Below are positions 1 through 10,225 of a DNA stretch of 64,000 nucleotides, one piece after another. The notes under the pieces are model-generated. The model was not told the origin of the DNA. It searched no databases and saw only the letters and a program-made list of their open reading frames with translations. Source of the DNA: Chlorops oryzae. Its lineage: Eukaryota > Arthropoda > Insecta > Diptera > Chloropidae. The stretch spans positions 36,764,114-36,828,113 of the forward strand of contig CM035807.1 of NCBI GenBank assembly GCA_020466095.1, in the 5' to 3' direction. Within the stretch, counting starts at the first letter, position 1; each line of letters starts with the position of its first letter. A program made the translations under genes and the position numbers.

Positions 1-2
1 AT

Positions 3-1885
3 GTGGAAAAAAAAATTAAAAACTACATAACCAGCCTGAAGAGACACGTGGAAACTGCACATTCGGAAGCGTATCACAAGAACCAAAAACTTTTGAAGTT
101 GAATAACTCTGAAGGTGATGAACGTGAGAAGCCAAATAGAATTGTCATCCACATCTCCGCAAATGAGGTTATCAGATCATGCGTGGAAATCATTACCAAT
201 GAGGCAAAACCTTTTGCATTTCTTGATTCAAAACCTTTCAAGACACTCACAGGACAAATTTTTGATGGTTTAAAAATGGAGCGAATAACTTCAAACAATG
301 TAATGGTTCACGTGAATGAGACGTATGAAATTGTGAAAGCTGATATAAAGAATGCATTGCGTGGTAAAGTTTTCTGTCTAAAAATTGACACTGCTACTCG
401 GAATGATAGGTCCATTTTAGGGGTGAACGCCCAAATAATAATGAATAATAAAATTAAGATATTTACGCTGGCCATGATTGAATTAAAAGTGAAGCATACC
501 GCGGAAAACCTTAAATCCGAGATTGAATCAGTGCTTAAGACTTTCAACCTCGATATTCGACAGGTGTATTCAATCACCAGCGATAACGGTCGCAATATGC
601 TAAAATGCGTAGAATTGTTGTCTCTGCAGAACGAACACGGTGAAAATGAATATCGTGAAGATATTGATCGTGCGGATGTTGCAGATGAAATTGCATATGA
701 CAATGTCATATCCGTAAAATGTGCCGCGCATACACTGCAATTAGCAGTGAAAGACTTTAACAAAAAAAGATCAAGGTATAATTAATAAATTCCGCTGCTT
801 AGCAAAGCCTTTAAGAACTGCTACGTTTCGGTAAGATTTATTTTATATAGTTATATATTTTATATATATACATTTTTAAATTCTTAGATATACGCTTCAG
901 ACTTTAAATCTTATGAAACCAATATTGGATGTGGCGACGCGTTGGAATTCAACTTTTTTGATGTTAGAAAGCTGGTTAAAACTCAAGGACTACTGACTGC
1001 ATTGAAAATGTTACATCATCTCCGCAACTAAAAATTGAAGATTGGAATGAAATTAAAAGCCTTGTTGATGTGCTTCAGCCTGTTTACCGACTCACCCTTA
1101 AATTGCAGAGCAGTCAAGCGCTTTTCGGAGACTTTTACAAGGATTGGTTAAGCCTAAAATTTGACCTTGACTCCCTTAGCACAGCCAACAGCCAAGCACT
1201 ACTTTAATGCATTGAGTCAAGGCAAAAACGCTTATTAGAAAATGACACCATGTACGCTGCTTTATATTTAGACCCAAGGCTCAGGCGTGTGCTAACAAGG
1301 GAAAATATGTATAGAGCTAAAAGTCGCTTAAAAAGTATTGCTCTCAGAATTATCAACCTAGAGAAGGTATTTTAAACTATTTTATACTTAATTGAATAAG
1401 CTTCGTATTAAAACTTAATAATATCTCAGGAACCCTCAGAATCATCAAGTGAATTGTCCGAGATTGAATCTTCTGCTTTTGAAGAATCAACAACTTGCAG
1501 CACAAGCCAAAGCAGTTCTTCCAGGCTAAGAGATGGATTGAGAGCCATGGAAGCTACCGACGTTTCTTCAGATGAAGAGGACTGCGTAACAAATGAGGAA
1601 ATTCAAAAGGTCTATTTTGAAATTGAGAACTATAAAGAAAAACGCTTGGATGTAGATATCAATTTAATGAAATATTGGGAAGACAAAAAATATGTTTATC
1701 CCTGGCTGCGACAATTGGCCTGCATTCTACATTCGGTACCCGCAACACAAGTCAGTGTTGAGCGGGCATTCTCAGCTCTACGGTTGGTGTTAAGTGACTT
1801 GCGTGGAAACTTATCACAGAATAATTTGTCTGCTATCCTCATGATAAAATTGAATGGTGCAACATTCTTAGAGAACGATAATTAA
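3..1885 (+). pseudogene. hAT transposase, broken (copy A)
   Basis: Transposase of a BED-finger hAT. The first exon begins within the BED finger (…SLKRHVETAH, C-C half lies upstream) and carries the DDE-domain motifs KIDTATRND and TSDNGRN. The last exon (1430-1885) carries an acidic/serine-rich linker and the hATC dimerisation domain with PATQVSVERAFSALR. Two short introns with GT-AG borders are visible (831-887 and 1367-1429). The gene is broken: the A-run near 750 puts the frame into a stop at 783-785 before the expected KFRCLAKPLRT sequence, a frameshift follows at about 992 after LKLKDY, and a TAA lies near 1205. No functional protein is expected. Confidence 0.85.
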
Positions 1886-1982
1886 TATAATTAAAACGAT
1901 TAATTAACCCTTTCAGCCCCGAATTTTTTTTCGTACTTTAAAAAAAAAATTTGTTATTGCCATCATCAAATACTTCAACAAG

Positions 1983-2118
1983 GAGCCCACAAACAAACTA
2001 CATATCCAAGTAAGAACAGCAAAAATAGCAGGAATTTTTGTTAGGGTAATGTTTTTACATATTTTAAGCTGAGCAAAAGGTATGTGTGCAATCGGCTAAG
2101 CCGATGTAAACTTCTTGT
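1983..2118 (-). repeat. Dispersed fly repeat Y, fragment
   Basis: About 135 bases closely matching 29395-29521, including GGCTAAGCCG (a small palindrome) and the segment AAAAGGTATGTGTGCA. It sits between the hAT1 coding end and its 3' inverted repeat, so it was inserted into the element or captured by it. On the minus strand it begins with the hairpin that marks the 5' end of this repeat type. Confidence 0.7.
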
Positions 2119-2209
2119 GTTCTTGTGATATGCTTCCAAATGTGCAGTTTGAAGTTGGTGATGTTGTTCTTAATTTTTTTGTCACAAAGATCAAAATATT
2201 CGCTCGATA

Positions 2210-2585
2210 CCAAATTTCGTTTTCGTCCCATTTTCGAGACAGAATTGAAATCGAAAAGATTTTTATTTTCGTCTCGAAAAAATATAAAGCAAGAAAAGCT
2301 TTTTATTTGGACTCGAAAAAATAAAAATCCAAAAAAGATTTTTATATTGGGCTCGAAAAAATAAAAAGCTTACTTAATCGGTATGTTGTGATCAAAATTT
2401 TAAAAATCATATTTAAACTTTTTTTCCGGTGCGAAAAAATAAATTTAAAAAAAATAGCGGTATTTTAGCTCAAAAAAATAAAAATCATAAAATAACCGAA
2501 ATTTTATATCAAAACAATAGAAATGTAAAAATAATCATTTCGAAAGGATTTTTTTGTGAAAAAGGCATAACCGGTTGGGTCCCTG
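2210..2585 (-). repeat. Long 3' inverted repeat of hAT element 1
   Basis: Reverse complement matches 10226-10680 with scattered differences and indels, sharing runs such as AAAGCTTTTTATTTGGACTC and TATTGGGCTCGAAAAAATAA. It is made of short, repeated 'CGAAAAAATAAAAA' phrases, which may act as reiterated subterminal sites (inference). Confidence 0.75.
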
Positions 2586-2743
2586 TTTCTAACATCTATA
2601 AATTATGCATTTGACTGAATGGCAGTGGCAGTCGCCTACGTTAAACTTTTAAATGCAAGATAAATCTTAAAAAACTTGATTTGGGAACTTTATTTTGCTT
2701 CTGAAAACGAAATTTTTAACGATTATTTTATTATTTAATTACG

Positions 2744-3171
2744 CAATGCTACAAAAAAATTTTTTTTTGCATACACTTTTTTTCGAATGGTTATTTTATG
2801 TTCGCTTAGGGCTCCCTCATTCCAAAAAGGTCATTGGTTTGATGGATTTAAGTAGCGTTTCCGAGATATGGCCCAAAATGTGAAAAAAGTCAATTTTCTC
2901 TACTTTGCCCCATATTTAGGGCCATAACTCAATTACCTTATAAGATAGCAAGCGCATAGATAGATGGAAAGGTGGAGACCGTGCGCAAATTTTAAGTACC
3001 TAAACGCCAGCCTACGACTATAATTGTGGCTCCTATGAAATCAGAAAGGCCATTTTTCGCTCATATTTCCATTTTTTCACTCAAGGGAACGTGTCCAAAC
3101 TACGTGAACCATTTTTTACTAACATAAAATACCCATTAGAAAAAAAGTGTCGAAACGCTGTAGCATTGTAT
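2744..3171. repeat. Foldback/MITE-like inverted-repeat element
   Basis: The left arm (about 2744-2800, CAATGCTAC… then ACACTTTTTTTCGAATGGTT) is the inverse of the right arm (about 3118-3171, ending GTAGCATTG). The interior (2810-3090) matches 52350-52640 in opposite orientation. No open gene. Superfamily not assigned; target duplication not clear. Confidence 0.65.
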
Positions 3172-3179
3172 TATTCATT

Positions 3180-3402
3180 CAGGAGTGTCACAGAATCCGA
3201 TAGCTGCAGGAATCGGAATTAAAACCGATGGAAATTTCATACAGATTTTACAAATTTTGCTGGTTTTGGTTTTTAATCGGAACTATTAACGGTTCTCAAT
3301 TACACAGAACCCTAATTTATACGGCTGTATAAGAAATTAATATGAAAATTCAGTCGACTAAAATTCCAATTCCTACAGCTATCGGATTCTGTGACACCCC
3401 TG
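3180..3402. mobile_element. Small hAT-type MITE (223 bp)
   Basis: Ends are an inverted repeat of about 40 bases: CAGGAGTGTCACAGAATCCG at the left and its near-perfect inverse at 3362-3402 (…ACACCCCTG). CAGGRGTG tips are typical of hAT elements. Flanking 8-mers (TATTCATT and ATTAATTT) resemble each other but are not identical. No coding capacity. Confidence 0.75.
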
Positions 3403-4198
3403 ATTAATTTTTATTATTTTTGGTTAGTTTAAAAATGAGTAAAAAATTACTTTAAGAATTGGATATATTGGTAGATTTCAATGTCGCTTGAAATCGAATT
3501 ATAAAAAAAAATGTATTAATCAGGTATGTGCTCATGTTCTCTTCCCCGGAGAAAGTCAATTCAATTCCGAAATTGATGTGATTTATTTCCCTTTACCAAG
3601 ATTGAGGGATAATTTTAATTACCTCGGCATTACGTTTGGTAAATGAATTTTCTGAATTAAAGGAAAGTGGCAACTTTTTGTTTGGAGCTCCGTTAAGTGA
3701 ACTTAAGTCATTATATTTTCATGTTTAAACTTCCTATAGTAAAGAGTATTAAATAAGCTACCTTTTTGTTATAGACATAAACCGAAAATATTAGATAACT
3801 TTCCTAAGGGCTATCGAGACGAAAATCAAAAATCGTGGGGTAAAGTGGGAAACTTTACCAAACTTAAAAAATTTAAAAGAAATCTTGTAGCATATTTATG
3901 AAATCTTTATTTAAAGTCCAGGAAGGTCATAAGAATACCGAAAGAGTCAACAAAAATTAAAAAATTTTTGCAACAAAAAAAAAAATTAATAAAAAAATGT
4001 AAAAATAATCTGTAAAATTTCGGCTTATTCGTCCTTTTCTGAAGAAATGCCTCATTAGCGATATCTTACATTCCCCACTTTACCCCATACAAAATTTCCC
4101 ACTTTATCCCAAAAACTCATGGATGTGCCATTTCCCACTTTACCCCGCTTCCTACTATCCCCCAATTAAAATTTCCCCTCAATCTTGGAAAAGGGATA

Positions 4199-4206
4199 TA
4201 AATCAC
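4199..4206. other. 8-bp target-site duplication of hAT2 (left)
   Basis: TAAATCAC, identical to 7962-7969. An 8-bp duplication is the hAT signature. Confidence 0.92.
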
Positions 4207-4622
4207 CAGAGCTGTAAACGAGTGACTCATTTTTGATTGAATCAGTAAATCATTCACATAATGAATGGGGAAAAATGAATGAATTTATTTCAACACAAGA
4301 TTCGAGTTGAGTTAAAATTTGATTGCATTCTTTTGAATGAAAAAATTTGAATGAATTCAATTTGAGAAAAAAAATTGAAAGAATTCAAATTTGAGTTCAC
4401 TCCCTGACGAAATTTAAAATTTGAATGCACTCCTTTGTAAAAAAAATTTGAATGAATTAAAATTTGAGTTCACTCATCAATGAATTTAAAAAAGAATTTG
4501 AACTAATTTTTCCCATTCACTACTTCCTAGATTTAGCAACTAGTAGGCAAAAACTCGTCTTCTAATATAATATATTAGGTATATAGAAAAGAAATTCAAT
4601 AAGAAATTCAGTTTTCTTTTTA

Positions 4623-6836
4623 ATGAAAGGAAATATGTCTCGGTCGCCGAATTTATTTAACGGAAAGGAAATCTGCGGATCAAGCGAAAATTCCTTGCTG
4701 GAGTTTGCAAGGGAGCTTTCCGCAGATGAATTAGAATACAAAAATGAGGATGGGCCGTCTAACTCAAAAAAAATTAAGAGATATATGCTCAATTCGGAGG
4801 AACTGGCCAATGATCAAGCGAAGGGTCAAGAGAAGTCCTTGCTTTTTAAGAAATATTTTGCAATCATGGAAAAGGTTGATTTTAGCAAAATTTTAAATTA
4901 TGTTTTTTAATTCCTTCCTCTTATTTCTAAAGCCAAACGTATATAAGAAAGTTTTCGATTATAAACGGGATCAAATGTTAGCTAAATGTCTTGTTTGTGG
5001 CAAGGAGTTGTGTGGACCGCTTCATGTTTCTTCCAATTTCGTCAGACATCTGCGAACGGTGCATACAGAAAAATACGCGGAGTATGAAAAAGAAAAACAG
5101 GAAAAAAAACTAACTGACTCTAAACAAAATCAATTTAGCAAGCTGACGCTGACATTGATTGTTGAAAATATGTTGCCTGTTTCTATAGTGGAATCTGATT
5201 CATTTCGGAAACTGATCAATTTCGCGAACCCTAATCTAAGTGTCGTTAGTAGACCATCTATTGTCAAAATGATGGACGCAGCGTTTCAATCCTTTAAAAG
5301 TGGATTTAAGGATATCGCAAAAAGCGGTGTGTATTTTTGCTCTACGGCTGACATATGGTCAACAAAACACAAAAGCTTCTTTGGGTATACTGTCCATTGG
5401 ATTTCGGAAAGTTTTGATAGAAAATCGGTTGCGCTGGCCTGCAAAAGATTTCCAGGTACTCACTCATTCGATGCAATTGGTCGCATGATTCAGGACATAC
5501 ACGAAGAGTACGGGCTTGATACCACTAACTTGGTAGCCACAACGACTGATAATGGAAGCAATTTCGTGAAGGCATTTTCTGAATTTGGTATTGTCAATCA
5601 AGAAAACTTTTTGGAAACCAATGAAGAATTAGATGTGGATGAAAGTTTAACGGATCTTGCAAACAGAAGTTTGGAGGGATTTCTACCAAACCATATAAGA
5701 TGCGCATCTCATACCATAAATCTAATTGCCACGACCGACTTTAACAAACTCTTGCAATCCAAAAGAATATTATACGACAAGCATAAGCAAGTAAGTGGTA
5801 TAGTTACAGTCATACTAAGTTTTCAGCGGCTTACTTTGATACTCTTTTTAGATTTTTAAGAAATGCAGCGCTGAGTGGTCGAAAATAAATAGACCCAAGT
5901 CATCGGAAAAAATAATTGCAACATTGGGATCTCAGCTTAAGTACCCCGTAGTGACGCGTTGGAACTCACTCTACGATTCAGTAAGAGACCTAGTGTTGCA
6001 TAGGTCGAAGTTGCACAATTTATGCCAAGAACTCGGAGCAGAACGATTTTTAGAAAAAGAAATTGAATATTTGTGTGAATATGTCGAGCTTTTGATGCCG
6101 CTAGCCGAAGCCATCGATTTTTTACAAAAAGATGCAGGCATGATGTTTGGGTATTTGCTGCCAACCTTAGCGACTATTAAAATCAAATATACCAAAATTC
6201 AAATTAGCAATCACAATTTAGCAACAATGGCTACTGGAATTATCAGCTGCATAAATAAACGATTTGCCTCCTATATCGACTTAGGCAAAACCGCCGAAAT
6301 AGCCGTTGTGGCCTCAGTTCTGTGCCCTTCCGTTAAATGCTTGTGGGTAAAGGCGCTTAAACCTGATTCCGATATTGCAACTGAATCGAAGGTTATAGAA
6401 ATAGCGAAAGATGCTGTGGTTACAATGGCTAAGGATGAAGAGCACTTTATCCCAACTCCCAATGAAAATGACATATCAACTTACTTCAATTTCTCTCTAA
6501 CTGGTAGGGGTTTTAGTATTTTGTTCAAAAATTAGATGCTATAGATTTTCCTCAAATATTTTTTTAGAAACTTGTGAAGAAAAAATACCTGGATCAGTAT
6601 CTGATGGTGAATTTTTGGCTTATTTAGCAGATAAGTCGAAATCCTTATCAATGCTGGACAAATATCCACTTGTAAAAAAAGCTTTCCTTAAATACAATGC
6701 CCCACTTCCGTCGTCAGCTGCCGTGGAAAGGCTTTTTTCGTACGCATCAATGCTCAATGCACCAAAGCGTGGGTCAACTTCTGATGATAATTTTCAAAAA
6801 TTATTACTGCTTAAAGTAAATAATGCTTTAAAATAG
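4623..6836 (+). CDS. hAT-family transposase with N-terminal BED finger, 4 exons, 685 aa, intact
   Basis: Cut-and-paste transposase acting in the nucleus on the ends of its own element. Exons as read: 4623-4901, 4933-5790, 5852-6503, 6568-6836; all introns are short (30-64 bp) with GT-AG borders, and reading phase is kept at every join. Start ATG at 4623 follows an in-frame stop. Residues about 100-140 form a BED zinc finger (CLVCGKELC … RHLRTVH). Putative catalytic residues: D233 in TADIW, D299 in TTDNGSN and E465 in PLAEAID, the spacing pattern of hAT DDE enzymes. CASHT near residue 350 and TRWNSLYDS are family motifs. The C-terminal hATC dimerisation region (about 620-685) contains SSAAVERLFSYAS. 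A polyadenylation signal AATAAA follows at 6863. No stop or frameshift was found; activity is inferred, not shown. Confidence 0.9.
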
Positions 6837-6862
6837 ATTCCGGCATGTTTTGAATCGATTTT

Positions 6863-6868
6863 AATAAA
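6863..6868 (+). terminator. Polyadenylation signal of hAT2 transposase
   Basis: AATAAA 27 bases after the stop codon. Confidence 0.55.
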
Positions 6869-7280
6869 AAACAAATTAAACGCCAACAACCTAAGAAGTT
6901 TATTTTATTCTTTATTCCGATGGATGAATTTTTTTTTACCGATAATTGGAGATTCTTTTGCACCAAATCGTAGTAGATTTTAATATGCATATATCCTTAG
7001 GTATGAACACATCAAGCTGAAAACTTTGGCTCCAATTGTTATTTCATAAATTCGGAAATCACTGGTCTTAAGTGTCAGTGTGTTTGTGTCATCGGTACAA
7101 AAATGAGTTTTACAATCGGGTATAAATTTAGTCGAAACATTTAAATTGATGACAAAAGCTCAGGGCAATGATTGTCTATCTCGCGCCAGAGTTTATGAGT
7201 GGTTTACACCTTTCAGATATGGTCGTGAGGACATAAATGGCGATGAGCATATGAATGAAAAATGTGATGGAAATTGTAGA

Positions 7281-7961
7281 ATTTAAAATTTTGCTAAGAT
7301 CAACCTTTTCCATGGTTGCAAAATATTTCTTAAAAAGCAAGGACTTCTCTTGACCCTTCGCTTGATCATTGGCCAGTTCCTCCGAATTGAGCATATATCT
7401 CTTAATTTTTTTTGAGTTAGACGGCCCATCCTCATTTTTGTATTCTAATTCATCTGCGGAAAGCTCCCTTGCAAACTCCAGCAAGGAATTTTCGCTTGAT
7501 CCGCAGATTTCCTTTCCGTTAAATAAATTCGGCGACCGAGACATATTTCCTTTCATTAAAAAGAAAACTGAATTTCTTATTGAATTTCTTTTCTATATAC
7601 CTAATATATTATATTAGAAGACGAGTTTTTGCCTACTAGTTGCTAAATCTAGGAAGTAGTGAATGGGAAAAAATTAGTTCAAATTCTTTTTTAAATTCAT
7701 TGATGAGTGAACTCAAATTTTAATTCATTCAAATTTTTTTTACAAAGGAGTGCATTCAAATTTTAAATTTCGTCAGGGAGTGAACTCAAATTTGAATTCT
7801 TTCAATTTTTTTTCTCAAATTGAATTCATTCAAATTTTTTCATTCAAAAGAATCCAATCAAATTTTAACTCAACTCGAATCTTGTGCTGAAAGAGTTAAC
7901 TCAAAATTCTAAAAATCATTTGAATTAAAAAACAAAAATGAGTCACTCATTTACAGCTCTG
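7281..7961 (-). repeat. Right long inverted repeat of hAT2, with antisense copy of exon 1
   Basis: Inverse of 4207-4899. The stretch 7279-7556 read on the minus strand repeats the exon 1 protein start (MKGNMSRS …) with only a few changes (for example I to T in KKYFA-MEK and F to L in the next line). It then runs into unrelated sequence, where copy 1 has its splice donor. It could supply a short antisense-oriented N-terminal fragment or hairpin RNA (inference). Confidence 0.88.
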
Positions 7962-8004
7962 TAAATCACATCAATTTTTGAATTGGATTACCTTTCCCCG
8001 GGGA

Positions 8005-8276
8005 AGGGAAAACAATCACTCACCCTAATATCATAAAAGAAAGAAATCGATGGCTTCCTAGTGCACGAGCATTCTTAGTAAAAAAACGCAAATGCAACGA
8101 TTTACCTTCTGGTCTAGAGCACGAAAATTAAGGGTATTTCTTTTCTATTTTAAAAATGGCAATGAAATAGACACAGTACCTGCGTGGCGTACACGATTTC
8201 GTAAGTTCGGGTTATCCGAAAAAAAAAAAATTGTATTATTAATCAGAATGAATGCGGCTATCGGGTGAGCTACAAC

Positions 8277-8308
<32 letters not shown>

Positions 8309-8851
8309 CAAAATGGCGCAGTTTTTAATTTAACACATCAAAAAACGCCCTTTTTTGACAATTTTTTAATGAAAAAATATGAAGTTCCTGAAATAAAAAT
8401 TTGATTCTAGTTCACGCGATAGCCAGGATGTTGTAAATAACATAAAAAATTCAGACGAATCGGTTCCATGTTTTTTTTGTTTTCATGTACGCCATTTCAA
8501 AAGAAGTGGTTTTGAGATAAACGCGTTCAAAGTTACTTCGATCAAGCGCGCTATCTGTTGTCTCCACCTACTAAAACGGCTGTAGCAAAGAAAATATTGC
8601 CAAATTCTTCACGAAACTGCCAGCATATTCTTAAAAGTCTATTCTTCCGAAATTTATAAAAAAAAACGGTTTTCAAAAAATTCTAGACAAGGCCAGGCCC
8701 CATTATGAATTCAAATTTTTTCATGTATGTATTGTGCTCAAATTGCTATCTGCATTCAGCTTACCTAACACTGATCGCCAATCCTATAAGAGAAAAGCTC
8801 CTCAATATGCGCTTTAAAAAAAATTAAACATTCGTTTCTATCTATCATCAG
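8005..8851. other. Intron/intergenic stretch, poly(A) tract
   Basis: No gene seen. Holds a 28-base A run (8277-8304). GGCTATCG phrases at about 8257 and, inverted, about 8419 hint at a decayed inverted repeat. The last bases (…TTCTATCTATCATCAG) form a good splice acceptor for the RCC1 exon that follows. Confidence 0.5.
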
Positions 8852-9292
8852 ATTACATGCATCGCAGCGGGTGGATGGAATAGTGCAGCTATTTCTGTTT
8901 TCGGAGACCTTTACACATGGGGATTTAATTCGAATGGTCAACTAGGATTACGGCTTTTTAAATCTAGCGGCTTAAAAAGACCTGCAGTTTATCCTCTGCC
9001 ACAACTTATCAATTTACCAGAATGTTGCCCATTCAAGGAAAACGATGCAGAAGGAAACACGAATCTTTGTTCACCAACCAAGGTTTTTGCTGGCGCTAGA
9101 CATACGATTTTACAAATGAGCTGTGGATCTTTTTTAGCTGCAGGCTGGAATAAGTACGGCCAATTGGGATTAAGCGATGGTACGGAAGTCTTACAGTGTG
9201 ACTCCTTTAAGAAAATGTCATTTAAAATGAAATTAGAGGACGATATGAATGTCGTGTGTGGCCCTTGGAGCACTGTTTTATTGGTAGATTAA
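8852..9292 (+). CDS. Terminal exon of an RCC1-repeat protein
   Basis: An open 146-codon segment that begins right after a polypyrimidine-type acceptor (ATCATCAG, ends 8851) and ends at TAA 9290-9292. The protein starts ITCIAAGGWNSAAISVFGDL followed by YTWGFNSNGQLG, then later VFAGARHT, AAGWNKYGQLG and VVCGPWSTVLLVD. These are blades of an RCC1 beta-propeller (the G-D-L-Y-x-W-G and N-x-x-G-Q-L-G signatures). The closest known type from the short final propeller and C-terminal end is an RCCD1-like protein (inference). RCC1 propellers bind chromatin or regulate small GTPases; which applies here cannot be told. Upstream exons are not in the window, so the preceding intron exceeds 8 kb and holds the hAT insertions. 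It has no in-frame ATG near its start, as expected for an internal-to-terminal exon. Confidence 0.85.
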   Translation: MTCIAAGGWNSAAISVFGDLYTWGFNSNGQLGLRLFKSSGLKRPAVYPLPQLINLPECCPFKENDAEGNTNLCSPTKVFAGARHTILQMSCGSFLAAGWNKYGQLGLSDGTEVLQCDSFKKMSFKMKLEDDMNVVCGPWSTVLLVD

Positions 9293-9534
9293 CATCAGAA
9301 TTTATCGTTTGAATATGCTCTAGCATTAATCACAAAATATAATGTAATTCATTCTGTGATTGAAGGCCAAAATTATCGGAACTGAAAAGAATATTACCAT
9401 AACACCGTTTAAAAATCAGTTTGTAAGAAGAAGATACTTTATGTAATAAGCACACTGGGAATGTGATGTGAAGAGGCCAAAAATTTCGAACATTTTTAAA
9501 CAGAGGTCATCACATTTTTTTCTTTATTGACGTT

Positions 9535-9810
9535 ATGAACAATTCCTTTTTCCATGGAGCAGAACTTCTAGAGAAAATATTTCCCGAGGAATATTTATTT
9601 AGAATAGGGCTGAATGTGACAAATCGTAACATCATATATGGGTATTTCCAAACGGACGAGACAGTTACTTTAGCAATTTTAAGTCGGCAATTGAGGAATG
9701 TGGAAAATTGTACTTTTGTATCTAACTATTGTCGCGCAGCTCTTCCGTACTTTTATACTCATCAAAATTTTATGCAGATCGGAAAAGCAATAAGATATGC
9801 TCGGACGTGA
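9535..9810 (+). CDS. Small hypothetical ORF, 91 aa, downstream of RCC1 exon
   Basis: ATG at 9535, stop at 9808-9810. Not recognised. The protein (starts MNNSFFHGAELLEKIFPEEY) has balanced composition, two N-x-S/T sites and no repeats, so it does not look like random AT-rich translation. GT at 9807 near its end could be a splice donor, so this may be a first exon rather than a whole gene. It lies 240 bases past the RCC1 stop on the same strand. Confidence 0.35.
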   Translation: MNNSFFHGAELLEKIFPEEYLFRIGLNVTNRNIIYGYFQTDETVTLAILSRQLRNVENCTFVSNYCRAALPYFYTHQNFMQIGKAIRYART

Positions 9811-10054
9811 AAAAAAGTTTACTTTTTCTGGAAATGCCCATATGCGATCAATAAAAATCAGGAAAATATTTTAGGCTGTAGGATATCGGATATATAACTA
9901 CTTCTAAGATTTTCTAACCTTCAAATTCGGAATATCACTCCATTTGTACTGGAACCTTGTTCCTATCATATAAGCCAGGTCGATATTCCTGGATAAGGAG
10001 CAAAAAATTTGCGATTTGGTATAATTTGATGCCATATATTATACATATATTCAG

Positions 10055-10158
10055 GGAATGAAACCGAAATAAATGTCGGAAACGCTAACAAGACCTTCAC
10101 GACCTTCGGCAAGGTTAATCGAAAAGGCGGTTTAATTATTATGGCAAGAATTTTACCT
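10055..10158 (+). CDS. Candidate internal exon (about 34 codons)
   Basis: Bounded by a TTCAG acceptor (ends 10054) and a GTATGT donor (from 10159). The frame that is open throughout reads NETEINVGNANKTF… then GKVNRKGGLIIMARILP, with ordinary residue composition; the codon split at the 5' border needs one base from an upstream exon. It does not join in phase to the only donor visible at 9807, so another exon is missing or the two are unrelated. Product not recognised. The hAT1 copy B begins only 67 bases downstream of the exon. Confidence 0.35.
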
Positions 10159-10225
10159 GTATGTACGTACATATGTCACACAGAAGGTACAGAAACCAGA
10201 TTTAATTTAAAAAAAATGTATTTAT

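Larger units (their letters stand above)
1..2585 (+). mobile_element. hAT element 1, copy A (5' end outside window, 3' end intact)
   Basis: A hAT-superfamily DNA transposon that enters the window inside its coding region and ends with a terminal inverted repeat whose last bases are GGTTGGGTCCCTG (to 2585). The end is the inverse of the start of copy B at 10226 (CAGGGACCCA), so the two partial copies define both termini of one family. The region about 2210-2585 is an imperfect inverted match to about 10226-10680, so the inverted repeat is several hundred bases long, not just the tip. The 5' end is missing, so no target duplication can be tested; the 8 bases after the end are TTTCTAAC. The full element would be about 3.1 kb if the halves are combined (inference). 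Confidence 0.85.
4207..7961 (+). mobile_element. hAT element 2, complete, apparently autonomous (3,755 bp)
   Basis: A complete hAT-superfamily transposon. It is flanked by a perfect 8-bp duplication TAAATCAC (4199-4206 and 7962-7969). Ends are 29-bp inverted repeats starting CAGAGCTGTAAA with one mismatch. The inverted similarity continues far inward: about 4207-4899 against about 7281-7961, diverging only in a roughly 60-bp patch near the tips. The left arm contains coding exon 1, so the right arm carries a second, antisense copy of that exon. One gene (4623-6836) reads without interruption across four exons. The perfect duplication, intact gene and near-identical arms point to a recent insertion. 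Confidence 0.93.
3541..8004. repeat. Inverted-repeat element split by hAT element 2
   Basis: Left arm 3541-3612 (CTTCCCCGGAGAAAG … CCAAGATTGAGG) is inverted in a right arm made of 4178-4206 plus 7970-8004. The right arm is interrupted by the hAT2 insertion and is continuous once that insertion and its duplicated TAAATCAC are removed. Interior (3613-4177) includes a run of 'CCCACTTTACCCC' phrases (4070-4155). No gene. Size before the insertion would be about 0.7 kb. Confidence 0.65.

Noticed and set aside
308..763. Long minus-strand frame opposite hAT1 (also at 11046-11501)
   Set aside because: Shadow of the transposase exon on the other strand.
8989..9273. Minus-strand 94-codon frame
   Set aside because: Antisense of the RCC1 exon, whose plus-strand reading has clear family motifs.
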